From: an uncultured Bacilli bacterium
Lineage (GTDB): Bacteria; Bacillota_I; Bacilli_A; RF39; UBA660
Reading direction: 5' to 3'
Length of the DNA: 64,000 bases
NCBI GenBank assembly: GCA_934091055.1
Contig: CAKOKN010000003.1
Location: forward strand, 66,854-130,853
Shown here: positions 34,327 through 43,148 of the stretch, piece after piece
How the letters are laid out: the number at the start of each line of letters is the position of its first letter
How positions within the stretch are numbered: the first letter of the stretch is position 1
Program-made: the position numbers and the translations under genes
Notes under the pieces: model-generated
What the model was told of the DNA's origin: nothing
The model's database searches: none
What the model saw: only the letters and a program-made list of their open reading frames with translations

Positions 34327-35403
34327 ATGAATAATATCAAGAGATATAATTTATTTATATTATTTTCTACTATAGCAAGAAATATAGTGGAGGTATTTTC
34401 TTCAGTACTATTATATAAAATAGGTTATACTTTTAGAGAGATACTTTTATTTTATAGTATATTATATTTTACAGGAATGATTACTAGTATAGGTAGTATA
34501 TATTTAACTAAGATAATTAAATCTAAATATATACTTATGCTTTCAAGTATAATATTTAGTGGTAGTTTTTATTTTATGTCTGTTATGGATAGGACTTTTA
34601 TTAATTTAGTTATATTTAGTATTATAAATGGTATTGGGGCTTATTCTTATCATTCTCTTAGACATTATTATGCTATTAAAGTTATTGATAATCATAATAA
34701 TAAAGAGATAGGTAATATACTTATATTTAGTAATATAGCTACTATATTTTCTTCTTTAATAGGAGCTTATATACAGGAATTATTGTCAGTGTTTATATTG
34801 GCTATAATAATAGTTATTATATCTATAATAGCTATAATACCTATAGTAAGATTAAAGGATATTGAAGATAATAATACTATTAAGTTAGAGAAGATATCTA
34901 AAAATAAATTATTATTCTTTTTATTGGAGCAGGCTAAAGTTATTAATTTAACACTTCAACCATTATATTTATATTTGTTTATTAATAATAGGGTTACTTA
35001 TGTTGGTATATTTAATGTTGTTATGGGAATTAGTGCTTGTATATTTATATATTTATTTGTTAGAAAGATAGATAATAAGAAATATTTTAAATATTTAAAT
35101 ATGATATTTTGTATATTTCTTATTATGAAATTAAATATTAATAATAAATATTTAGTATTGTTGATAGGTTTATTTGAGGGACTTGGTATTAAGATGTTTG
35201 AAGTAGTGTCTTCGGAGAATATATATACTATTAATAAGAATACTAGTGTGAAAGGGTATATTATACTAGTAGAGATAATATTTTGTTTAGTTAGAAGTAT
35301 TTTATGTTTAATTGGTTATTTTATTAATGATATAAGAATTATATTGTATATATCTATTTTACTTATATTTATATTATCTTTTGTAAAGAGGGATAATATA
35401 TAG
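34327..35403 (+). CDS. Major-facilitator-like transporter, substrate unknown
   Basis: A 358-residue membrane protein with about 11 hydrophobic helices in two halves separated by a charged loop near residue 185 (RLKDIEDNNTIKLEKISKN). The loop between helices 2 and 3 (YLTKIIKSKYI) occupies the place of the MFS motif A but is not a strong match. The start has GGTGATA. It stands between divergent and terminator-bounded neighbours, so context gives no clue to substrate. It is shorter than most MFS members. Confidence 0.7.
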   Translation: MNNIKRYNLFILFSTIARNIVEVFSSVLLYKIGYTFREILLFYSILYFTGMITSIGSIYLTKIIKSKYILMLSSIIFSGSFYFMSVMDRTFINLVIFSIINGIGAYSYHSLRHYYAIKVIDNHNNKEIGNILIFSNIATIFSSLIGAYIQELLSVFILAIIIVIISIIAIIPIVRLKDIEDNNTIKLEKISKNKLLFFLLEQAKVINLTLQPLYLYLFINNRVTYVGIFNVVMGISACIFIYLFVRKIDNKKYFKYLNMIFCIFLIMKLNINNKYLVLLIGLFEGLGIKMFEVVSSENIYTINKNTSVKGYIILVEIIFCLVRSILCLIGYFINDIRIILYISILLIFILSFVKRDNI

Positions 35404-35447
35404 AGTAAACTTAGTATGAAAATTTAGAATAGAATAGTAATTATTGT

Positions 35448-35469
35448 AAGATCTTTTGGGTCTTTTTTT
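35448..35469 (+). terminator. Terminator after the transporter gene
   Basis: AAGATC pairs with GGTCTT (one G-T pair) around TTTTG and is followed by seven T. Confidence 0.75.
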
Positions 35470-35533
35470 GTAGTAGTGAATTTGATTTTAATTATAAAGT
35501 ATGTTAGAATTATATATAGTAGGTGATGTATAT

Positions 35534-36061
35534 ATGGAATTACTTAGAGTAGTTGATAAAGATGGTAATAATACTAATACAATATTAGAAAGAGAAGAGT
35601 TACATAATAGAAGTTTATTACATAATGAAGTTACTATATATGTTATTAATAATAAGAAAGAGGTTTTGTTACAGAAAAGAAGTCCTAATAGGAGGTTTTG
35701 CCCTAATAAACTTGGAGTAGTGGCAGGGCACGTTAGTTATAATGAAAATCCTAGTAGGAGTGCTATTAGGGAGCTTAAAGAAGAAATAGGACTTAGAATT
35801 AATAGAAATGATTTATATGTTCTTTGTGATAAGTATGTAGTTAAAGAGAGATTTAATAATCATTATATGTATTCTTTTTATACTGTTAGTGATAAGAAAG
35901 AAGAAGAGTTTAAAGTACAGAGGGAAGAACTTTCTTATGTAAAGTGGTATAAGATAGATCAAGTTATTGATATGATTAAGAATAATGACTTAAGTACGGT
36001 ATTTAAGGAAGAAGAAATTGCTATATTTAGTAAATTAAAAGATATTAGTGATAATTTATAG
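35534..36061 (+). CDS. Nudix hydrolase (isopentenyl-diphosphate isomerase-like group)
   Basis: About 175 residues from the ATG at 35534 behind AGGTGAT. The Nudix box is perfect: G-x5-E-x7-RELKEEIGL in the segment starting GHVSYNENPS. The upstream LLQKRSPNRRFCPNKLGVVAGHV is typical of the IPP-isomerase-like Nudix group (YfcD and relatives), which cleave nucleoside or lipid diphosphates. The true substrate is unknown. It lies alone between terminators. Confidence 0.9.
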   Translation: MELLRVVDKDGNNTNTILEREELHNRSLLHNEVTIYVINNKKEVLLQKRSPNRRFCPNKLGVVAGHVSYNENPSRSAIRELKEEIGLRINRNDLYVLCDKYVVKERFNNHYMYSFYTVSDKKEEEFKVQREELSYVKWYKIDQVIDMIKNNDLSTVFKEEEIAIFSKLKDISDNL

Positions 36062-36085
36062 AATATGTAAAATTATATTTTGCTG

Positions 36086-36114
36086 TTGACTAAAAAAAAT
36101 ATTTAATATATAAT
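36086..36114 (+). promoter_or_regulatory. Promoter of the M23 hydrolase gene
   Basis: TTGACT and TATAAT are 17 bases apart and lie about 22 bases before the start. Confidence 0.75.
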
Positions 36115-36135
36115 TGTAGTGAAAGATGTGATGAT

Positions 36136-37350
36136 ATGAAAAAGAAAATTATGTTATTATTTATGATAGTTTTATTTTTAGTACCTTGCGTTAATGTTAA
36201 TGCTAAAACACTAGGACAGATGAGAAGTGAACTTAAGAAGTTACAATCGCAAAAGGCAGAGGCTGATAGTAAGAAGAATTTAACTGATTCTCAAATTAGT
36301 GCTCTTACTGATGAAATTAATACAATTACTAGTAATATTTCACAGACTAAAAATGATATAAAGTCTACAGAGGATGATATTATTAAGAATCAAGAGGAGA
36401 TAGAGGCAAAGAAAGAGGAAACTAATGAATTACTTAAGTTTCTTCAGGTATCTTCAGGAGAAAACGTTTATCTAGAATATATTTTTGAGGCAGAATCTTA
36501 TACTGATTTTATATATAGATATTCTGTTGTGTCACAACTTACTGAGCATAATGAAGAACTTATGGATGAGCTTGCTGTTTTAGTAGATAATTTAGAGACT
36601 AAGAAGAAAGAACTAGCAGGTAAACAAAGTAAGCTAGAGAGTGAGAGTAGTGACCTTAATTCTAAGATGGCTGTTTTGAAAGTTAATTTGCAGAATTATA
36701 AAGAAGAAGGCACTACTTTAGAAGAAGATATTAATGATATGAAAAAGAAAATTAAAGAGTATGATGATCTTGGCTGTAGAGATAATGAAGATGTTACTTC
36801 TTGTATAGCTAGAATTAATAGTTCTAAGGGTAGTGGTGGTGGAACTACTGTTATTAATGCTACAGGATGGAGTTATCCTTTAACTTGGGGTTGTGTTACT
36901 AGTGAGTATGTTGGTTATGGTAATAGAACTGACTGGTCTGGTTCTGTATCAGGACATCACGGTATTGACTTGGATTGTGTTAGTGAAGGTACTAAGGTAT
37001 ATGCTGCTGCTAATGGAGTAGTTGCTAGAATAGTTAAGTACTCTAGTTGTGGTGGTAATATGGTATGGGTATATCATAATGTTAATGGTGTTCCTTATAC
37101 TACAGTTTATATGCACTTACTTAGTATTAGTGCTTATGAGAATCAAATAGTAACTCCTAGTACTGTAATAGGCGCTGTAGGGGGAGGTTCTACTGCTTCT
37201 TATGATCATTGTACTGGTGGATCACATTTACATTTTGGAATGGCGTATGGACATAATGCTTATAACTTTAATGCTAATTCGTTAAATCCTAGAAATATAA
37301 TTAACTTCCCAGCTTTATACTATAATGGTGGAGGTTACTTTAGTAGATAA
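36136..37350 (+). CDS. Exported coiled-coil M23 peptidase (EnvC-like murein hydrolase)
   Basis: A 404-residue exported protein. A signal peptide (~1-24) is followed by a long coiled coil (~25-230), as in EnvC/PcsB-type proteins regulated by FtsEX. The LytM/M23 domain at ~250-395 has the zinc residues in GHHGIDLDCV and in SHLHFGMAYG, and a YMHL segment. It should cleave peptidoglycan cross-links during division or growth. Active-site residues are intact. FtsEX is not in the window. A terminator (AAGAGC/GCTCTT, T-run) follows at about 37351. Confidence 0.92.
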   Translation: MKKKIMLLFMIVLFLVPCVNVNAKTLGQMRSELKKLQSQKAEADSKKNLTDSQISALTDEINTITSNISQTKNDIKSTEDDIIKNQEEIEAKKEETNELLKFLQVSSGENVYLEYIFEAESYTDFIYRYSVVSQLTEHNEELMDELAVLVDNLETKKKELAGKQSKLESESSDLNSKMAVLKVNLQNYKEEGTTLEEDINDMKKKIKEYDDLGCRDNEDVTSCIARINSSKGSGGGTTVINATGWSYPLTWGCVTSEYVGYGNRTDWSGSVSGHHGIDLDCVSEGTKVYAAANGVVARIVKYSSCGGNMVWVYHNVNGVPYTTVYMHLLSISAYENQIVTPSTVIGAVGGGSTASYDHCTGGSHLHFGMAYGHNAYNFNANSLNPRNIINFPALYYNGGGYFSR

Positions 37351-37374
37351 TTAAGAGCTTAGGCTCTTTTTTCT
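37351..37374 (+). terminator. Terminator after the M23 hydrolase gene
   Basis: AAGAGC pairs with GCTCTT around a short TTAG loop and runs into six T. Confidence 0.75.
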
Positions 37375-37464
37375 TTTAATTTATTGTGGGTAAATTATTG
37401 ACTTTATAGTGGTGATATATTAAAATATAATTGATAACTTGAATATAAGAAAGAGGTTGGTAAT

Positions 37465-39780
37465 ATGGAAGGACTTACTAAGTTAGAAGTTGAATATAGA
37501 AAAAATAATGGTCTTGTTAATAATGAGACTACGACATATACTAGAAGTTTTAAAGAGATAGTTATTTCTAATACTATTACTTTATTTAATATTTTGAATA
37601 TTGCTTTAGCAGTACTTGTACTTACTACTGGTTCAATACAAAATGTTACTTTTGTGGGTACTATTATATTTAATACTTTGATAGCTATATATCAGGAGTA
37701 TAAGGCTAAGAGAATACTTGATAATATTAAAGTTACTAATCAAGATAAGATAGTAGTAGTAAGAGATGGTAAAAAAGAAGTTATTACTAAAGAAGAAATA
37801 GTTATGGATGATGTTATTTATTTGGCTTCTGGAGATTCTATAGTAGTTGATATGGTAGTGTTAGAGGCTAATAGTTTAGAAGTAGATGAATCTGTTATTA
37901 CAGGAGAATCTGATGCTATTGAGAAAAAGAAAGATGATAAGATTATATCTGGATCTATTGTTACTAGTGGTAGTTGTTATGCTAAGGTTATTAGTATAGG
38001 TAAGAATAATTATGCTAATAATTTAATAAAAGAAGCTACATCTATTAAAGATAATTCTTCTTATTTACAAGGGGTAATAAATAAAATACTTAAGATAGTT
38101 ACTATTATTATTATACCTATGACTATATTATTATTTATTAGTCAGTATTTTTATAGTAATCAATCTTATAATGAAGCTATTTTATCTACAGTAGCAGGTG
38201 TCATTGGTATGATACCTGAGGGTCTTGTTTTACTTACTTCAATTGCTTTGACAGCAGGTGTTATTAAAATGGCTAAGAAGAATGTTATTATACAGAGATT
38301 AAATGGTATAGAGGTTCTTTCTTGTACTGATGTTTTATGTCTTGATAAGACAGGTACTATTACTGATGGTACTATGGAAGTTGTTGATACTGTTGTTTTA
38401 GATAAGAGAATTAATATTAGTGATATTATATCTAATATTTGTACTGAAGATGGTAATAATTCTACTGATATAGCTCTTAAGAATAAGTTTGGTGTTAAGA
38501 CTAATCTTAATGTTACTAAGAGAGTGGCTTTTTCTTCGGCAAAGAAGTGTAGTATTACTACTATTGATGATGTTAAGTATTATCTTGGAGCTTTAGAGTA
38601 TATTACTGATAAGAAGATTAAGGATTATGAAGATATACTTGGAGAATATTTAGATAAAGGTTATAGAATTCTTACATTAGCTAGAGAAAAAGATAAGCTT
38701 GCTGTTGTTGCGTTTATTATTATTAAAGATAATATTAGAGAGTCTGCGAAGGAGACACTTACTTATTTTAGAGATAATGGAGTAGAGGTTAAGGTTATAT
38801 CTGGTGATAATCCTATTACAGTATCTAATTTACTTAAAGGGTTAAATTTTCCTTCTTATGATAAATATATAGAAGGAGCTGATTTACCTAAAGATTATGA
38901 AGAATTAAGAAAGGTGGCTAGGGAGACTTCTATATTTGGAAGAATGACGCCTACTCAGAAGCAGATGGTTATTAAAGCACTTAAGGAAGATAATACTGTT
39001 ACTATGATTGGTGATGGTGTTAATGATATTTTAGCTTTGAAAGAAGCTAATTGTGGTATAGCTCTTGCCAGTGGTATTAATGCAGCGAAGAGTGTATCAG
39101 AGGTTGTACTTACTACTAGTGATTTTTCTGTATTACCTAACATAGTAGATGAGGGAAGAAGAGTTGTTAACAATATAGAGAGAGTAGCTTCAATGTATCT
39201 TATTAAGACGACATATTCATTTTTATTATGTTTATTGTCAATTGTTTTATCACACGAGTATCCTTTCTATCCAATACAATTATCACTTATTAGTGCGTTT
39301 TGTGTAGGTATACCATCATTTTTCTTAGCATTAGAACCTAATTATAGTAAAGTTGGTAAAGACTTTATTGCTAAAGTATTTAGAAATGCATTACCTAATG
39401 GTATAACTGTAGTTTTAAATATATTTATAATAATTATGTTCTGTACAATATTTAATAAAAGCTTTGAAGATTATAGATTAGTAGTAGTAGCTATTACAGG
39501 TTTTGTTACTTTAAGATTATTATATACAATATGTAAACCACTTAATTTATGGAGAAAAATATTACTAGTGTTTTGTAGTATTTCCTTCTTTGAGTTATTA
39601 ATTTTACTTCCAGACTTGTTTTTAGTTTCAAAATTTGGTATAGTAAGTATTGCTTTTATTGTTGTATTGGCATTTGTTGACACTTATATTATTGATTTTT
39701 TACAAGAAATATATGATAGTGTTTTATTAAAAGTAAGAGGTTGGAAAAATGAAAAAGAAAAAAGAAAGAAATTATTATAG
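37465..39780 (+). CDS. Cation-transporting P-type ATPase
   Basis: A 771-residue P-type ATPase. It has the actuator TGES (VITGESDAIEKK), the phosphorylation site DKTGTITDG, the hinge GDGVNDILALKEA, and EGLVLLTSIAL in the M4 helix where calcium pumps have PEGLP (here IPEGLV). About ten membrane helices are spread over the two ends. This is a P2/P3-like cation pump with a short nucleotide domain, of a kind often annotated as an HAD-IC family P-type ATPase; the ion cannot be assigned. A tiny membrane-peptide gene overlaps its 3' end. Confidence 0.9.
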   Translation: MEGLTKLEVEYRKNNGLVNNETTTYTRSFKEIVISNTITLFNILNIALAVLVLTTGSIQNVTFVGTIIFNTLIAIYQEYKAKRILDNIKVTNQDKIVVVRDGKKEVITKEEIVMDDVIYLASGDSIVVDMVVLEANSLEVDESVITGESDAIEKKKDDKIISGSIVTSGSCYAKVISIGKNNYANNLIKEATSIKDNSSYLQGVINKILKIVTIIIIPMTILLFISQYFYSNQSYNEAILSTVAGVIGMIPEGLVLLTSIALTAGVIKMAKKNVIIQRLNGIEVLSCTDVLCLDKTGTITDGTMEVVDTVVLDKRINISDIISNICTEDGNNSTDIALKNKFGVKTNLNVTKRVAFSSAKKCSITTIDDVKYYLGALEYITDKKIKDYEDILGEYLDKGYRILTLAREKDKLAVVAFIIIKDNIRESAKETLTYFRDNGVEVKVISGDNPITVSNLLKGLNFPSYDKYIEGADLPKDYEELRKVARETSIFGRMTPTQKQMVIKALKEDNTVTMIGDGVNDILALKEANCGIALASGINAAKSVSEVVLTTSDFSVLPNIVDEGRRVVNNIERVASMYLIKTTYSFLLCLLSIVLSHEYPFYPIQLSLISAFCVGIPSFFLALEPNYSKVGKDFIAKVFRNALPNGITVVLNIFIIIMFCTIFNKSFEDYRLVVVAITGFVTLRLLYTICKPLNLWRKILLVFCSISFFELLILLPDLFLVSKFGIVSIAFIVVLAFVDTYIIDFLQEIYDSVLLKVRGWKNEKEKRKKLL

Positions 39781-39868
39781 GATTATATGGGTTAGTGGTA
39801 TTTATATAATATTAATTATTGTTCTTATAATGGTGGTACTATATAAAGTTAAATATGAAGGTAGGTGA
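39749..39868 (+). CDS. 39-residue single-span membrane peptide between the P-type ATPase and obgE
   Basis: A short gene with ATG at 39749, behind AAGAGG at 8 bases, and TGA at 39866-39868. It starts MKKKKERNYYR, has one membrane helix (WVSGIYIILIIVLIMVVLY) and a short KVKYEGR tail. It overlaps the end of the P-type ATPase by 32 bases in another frame and its stop lies in the obgE ribosome binding site. The topology rule (positive N-terminus inside) is obeyed. It could be a regulatory micropeptide of the pump, or an accessory to a divisome or secretion protein; no family is recognised. Confidence 0.6.
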   Translation: MKKKKERNYYRIIWVSGIYIILIIVLIMVVLYKVKYEGR

Positions 39869-39873
39869 TTTTA

Positions 39874-41145
39874 ATGTTTGTTGATGAAGTTTTAATGACT
39901 ATTGAAGCTGGTACTGGTGGAAATGGTTGTATGGCTTATAGAAGAGAGAAGTATATACCTATGGGAGGACCATATGGTGGAAATGGTGGCAAGGGATCTG
40001 ACATTATTTTTAAGGCTGATGAAGGATTGAAAACATTAATTGATTTAAGATATAAAAAGAGAATAAAAGGAAATAATGGTAGTAATGGTGAAGGCAAGAA
40101 TAAGAATGGTAGTAATAGTGAAGATGTCATTGTAAAGGTGCCTATTGGGACAACAGTTAAGGATGCTGATACAGGAGTTGTAATAGCAGATCTTACAAAA
40201 CAAGGACAAGAAGCTATTATAGCATATGGTGGAAGAGGTGGAAGAGGAAACGTTAGTTTATCTTCGAGAAGTAATCCGTGTCCATCTTATGCAGAGAATG
40301 GTGAACCAGGTGAAGTTAGAAATGTAAAAGTTGAACTTAGAATGATTGCTGATGTTGGTCTTGTTGGTATGCCAAGTGTTGGTAAAAGTACAATATTATC
40401 AATGATATCTAATGCTAATCCTAAGATAGCAAGTTATCACTTTACAACATTATCTCCTAATTTAGGAGTAGTTAAAACTAATGATAATACTTTTGTAGTA
40501 GCAGATCTTCCTGGACTTATAGAAGGAGCTAGTGATGGAGCAGGTCTTGGACATAAATTTTTAAAACATATAGAGAGAACTAAGATTATTGCTCACGTAA
40601 TAGATATGTCCTCTTATGAAGGAAGAGATCCTTATGAAGATTATGTTGCAATTCGTGAAGAGTTAGAAAAGTTTAGTGCTAAACTTCTTACTAAACCAGA
40701 AATTATTATTGCGAATAAGATGGATGGAGAGAAAGCTAAAGAAAACTTAGAAAACTTTAAAAAGAAGATTAAGTCTAAAGATATTTATGAAGTTACTGCT
40801 TTACTAGGAGAAGGATTAGATGCTGTTATTGATAAGTTATCACAAATGTCTAAAGAAATAGATAGAGAAGATTTATTTGATAAGGCAGAGGAAGAGAGTT
40901 ATGTACTTTATAAGTTTAAGATGGAAAAACCATTTACTATCGTAAGAGATAATGATGTTTATGTAGTAAAAGGTGATGCTATAGAAAAATTATTTAGAAT
41001 GACTAATTTTAATACTGAAGAAGCTTATGAGAGATTTTCTAATAAACTTAGAAGAATGGGTGTAGATGAAGAACTTGAGAAAATGGGTATTAAAGATGGT
41101 GATACTGTTAGAATACTTGATTTTGAATTTGAATGGACTAGATAA
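39874..41145 (+). CDS. obgE: GTPase Obg (ribosome-associated, stress-linked)
   Basis: About 423 residues from the ATG at 39874 (MFVDEVLMTIEAG), behind GTAGGTGA. The Obg fold at the N-terminus has its Gly-rich segments (GGNGC, GGPYGGNGGKGSDI, GGRGGRGN). The G domain carries G1 GMPSVGKST, G3 DLPGLIEGA and NKMD. The C-terminal OCT domain follows (~345-423, FRMTNFNTEEAYERF, LEKMGIKDGDTVRI). It takes part in 50S assembly and the stringent response. A terminator overlaps the stop. Confidence 0.97.
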   Translation: MFVDEVLMTIEAGTGGNGCMAYRREKYIPMGGPYGGNGGKGSDIIFKADEGLKTLIDLRYKKRIKGNNGSNGEGKNKNGSNSEDVIVKVPIGTTVKDADTGVVIADLTKQGQEAIIAYGGRGGRGNVSLSSRSNPCPSYAENGEPGEVRNVKVELRMIADVGLVGMPSVGKSTILSMISNANPKIASYHFTTLSPNLGVVKTNDNTFVVADLPGLIEGASDGAGLGHKFLKHIERTKIIAHVIDMSSYEGRDPYEDYVAIREELEKFSAKLLTKPEIIIANKMDGEKAKENLENFKKKIKSKDIYEVTALLGEGLDAVIDKLSQMSKEIDREDLFDKAEEESYVLYKFKMEKPFTIVRDNDVYVVKGDAIEKLFRMTNFNTEEAYERFSNKLRRMGVDEELEKMGIKDGDTVRILDFEFEWTR

Positions 41146-41162
41146 AAAATCTAGTCTTTTTT
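41136..41162 (+). terminator. Terminator of obgE
   Basis: GACTAGAT pairs with ATCTAGTC around AAAAA, followed by six T; the stem includes the last obgE codons. Confidence 0.88.
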
Positions 41163-41227
41163 ATTGCAAATATTATTTAAATATTGTAAAATATTAATAG
41201 AAGTATAATATAGGTAAGGAGGAAATT

Positions 41228-41932
41228 ATGAATAATAAAAAAAGTAATATAATAATTATATTAATGGCTATTATTATCATTATTTTACTTGTTTTGTGTG
41301 TGCTATTTGCTACTGGAACTATTAGTTTAAATAATAATTCTGTGGATGATAATACTGAAAATAAAGTTGATAATGATGTATTAGATAAAAAAGATATGTC
41401 ATTAACTCAGGAAGAAATAAATAATTATAAAAATATTGCTAATCAAAGATTTGAAGAAATGCTTTTAATCGCTCATAAGGCTAATTATTGTGGTGAAACT
41501 GCATTAGCTTCTGAAGATTATTTTGAAGAAAGAGGAGATGATTATTATCGTTATTATATTGCATCAAAAGATTACAAGACAATAGAAGAATTAAAAAGTT
41601 ATATTTCAAGTATTTTGTCTGAAGACTTAATTAGTAAGTATTTTAATTATGAACGAGGTTATAAAGAAAAAGATGGTAAGTTATACTATTTATCTTCGTT
41701 AAAAGATTGTGGCTATGATTTTGTATATAATGGTGTAAATATTTCAAATGATATGATTGATATTTCAGATGTCAGTGGTACATCATTTAAAGCCACATTA
41801 AAGTTTAAATACACAGTTGGTTGTACTTCAGAGGAACACGAATTGACTGCTAATATGGTGTTAACTAAAAAGGGAGATAATTACTTAATCACTTCATATG
41901 AAGATGATGCTATATATGATGTTAAATATTAG
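41228..41932 (+). CDS. Signal-anchored extracellular protein, unknown
   Basis: A 234-residue protein with a short basic start, one membrane helix (~8-31, very Ile-rich) and an extracellular domain. The domain begins with an acidic Asn/Asp stretch and continues with mixed alpha/beta sequence and a few Cys. No family recognised. It starts behind AAGGAGGA and is bounded by terminators on both sides, so it is a single-gene unit. Function unknown. Confidence 0.65.
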   Translation: MNNKKSNIIIILMAIIIIILLVLCVLFATGTISLNNNSVDDNTENKVDNDVLDKKDMSLTQEEINNYKNIANQRFEEMLLIAHKANYCGETALASEDYFEERGDDYYRYYIASKDYKTIEELKSYISSILSEDLISKYFNYERGYKEKDGKLYYLSSLKDCGYDFVYNGVNISNDMIDISDVSGTSFKATLKFKYTVGCTSEEHELTANMVLTKKGDNYLITSYEDDAIYDVKY

Positions 41933-41961
41933 CATTATGATTTATATTATACTTAGATAAT

Positions 41962-41989
41962 AACTAGATAAAAAAATATCTAGTTTTTC
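41962..41989 (+). terminator. Terminator
   Basis: AACTAGATA pairs with TATCTAGTT around six A, followed by T. The stem sequence is nearly the same as the obgE terminator stem, so the two could be related by duplication. Confidence 0.85.
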
Positions 41990-42027
41990 TAATTATATGA
42001 TATACTATAGTTAGAGGTAGGTGTGTT

Positions 42028-43074
42028 ATGAATATTATTGATTATGTTCAAAATAATTTAAAGACTTTTAAAGAGAGTACTTTTAAAGAAGTAGATGCTT
42101 TGGTATTGTCACAATTTTGTTATATTAAGCTTAAGGGTATGGTTCCAGAAGAGGGTATTAAACTAAAAGATTTATATAATAGAAGTTTGTTTGATAGGAT
42201 GTTTTTGCCTACTAGAACTCCTCTTCTTAATAGAGAATTACTTTCTAGTATGGCTTCTTCTAGTAGGTATAGAGAGTGTGTTATTAAGTATCATAAGGAT
42301 ATAGTTAATAAAGAACTACAGTTTTCAGCAACTACTTTTTGTTTTGATGATTTTGTTTATGTTGCTTTTAGAGGTACTGATGGTACTATAGTGGGATGGC
42401 AAGAGGATTTCGCTTTATCTTTTATGTCTCCGATTCCGTCACAGAGGGAAGCCTATAATTATTTAAAGATGGTTATATCAAAGGAAGATAAGGATATTTA
42501 TGTAGGAGGTCATTCTAAAGGAGGTAATTTAGCTATATATGCTTCTTTAAAATGTTTTGATTGTGATAAAATAAAAAAGATATTTAGTAATGATGGACCA
42601 GGATTTCCTGAAAGTATTACTAATAGTGAAGAATATAAGAAGATTGAAGATAAAATATATAAAACTATACCAACTTCTTCTTTTATAGGATTATTACTTG
42701 ATACTAGTAATCATTACAAGATTATTAAAAGTAATAAGACAGGTATTATGCAGCACGATCCTTTTTCTTGGGTAGTTAAGAATAATAGCTTTGTATATGC
42801 TGATAAGTTATCTAGTGATGCTATATTTGCTAGTAGAGTTATTAATAGATGGCTTAGTAATATGGATAATAAAAAGAGAGCTTTATTCGTAGATACTTTG
42901 TTTGATATATTTAATTCTTCTAATGAAGATACTTTTGGAGATATATCTAGAAACTTTATGAAGACTGTTCCTATGATGATTAAGGCTAGTCAGAATTTAG
43001 ATAAAAAGACAAAAGAAGAATTTAATAATTTAATATTAGAATTAGCTAAAGCTCCTTTTATGGGAGAAAAGTAA
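42028..43074 (+). CDS. DUF2974/Mbeg1-like alpha/beta hydrolase
   Basis: A 348-residue cytoplasmic protein of the DUF2974 family (Mbeg1-like). The nucleophile elbow is GGHSKGGNLAIYA, giving a Ser within the GHSKG motif; YVAFRGTDGTIVGWQEDF upstream supplies the oxyanion and lid region, and FSNDGPGFPES is also conserved. Lipase or esterase activity is predicted; the natural substrate is unknown. The family is widespread in gut Firmicutes. Confidence 0.88.
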   Translation: MNIIDYVQNNLKTFKESTFKEVDALVLSQFCYIKLKGMVPEEGIKLKDLYNRSLFDRMFLPTRTPLLNRELLSSMASSSRYRECVIKYHKDIVNKELQFSATTFCFDDFVYVAFRGTDGTIVGWQEDFALSFMSPIPSQREAYNYLKMVISKEDKDIYVGGHSKGGNLAIYASLKCFDCDKIKKIFSNDGPGFPESITNSEEYKKIEDKIYKTIPTSSFIGLLLDTSNHYKIIKSNKTGIMQHDPFSWVVKNNSFVYADKLSSDAIFASRVINRWLSNMDNKKRALFVDTLFDIFNSSNEDTFGDISRNFMKTVPMMIKASQNLDKKTKEEFNNLILELAKAPFMGEK

Positions 43075-43090
43075 ATAAAAATTGTAAAGT

Positions 43091-43124
43091 TAATAGTTTT
43101 TTCTTTAAAAAAAGAAGAAACTAT
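43091..43124. other. Inverted repeat before ddl
   Basis: AATAGTTTTTTCTT is complementary (one mismatch) to AAGAAGAAACTATT around an A-rich loop. It has no T-run behind it on the plus strand, and TATAATG follows directly, so it may be an operator-like or weak terminator element. Confidence 0.45.
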
Positions 43125-43148
43125 TATATAATGTAACTAAGAGGTGTT

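Noticed and set aside
41136..41989. Two CTAGAT-type terminators as ends of a mobile element around the 41228 gene
   Set aside because: Both are plain terminators with A-loops and T-runs in the same orientation; no target duplication or transposase is present.
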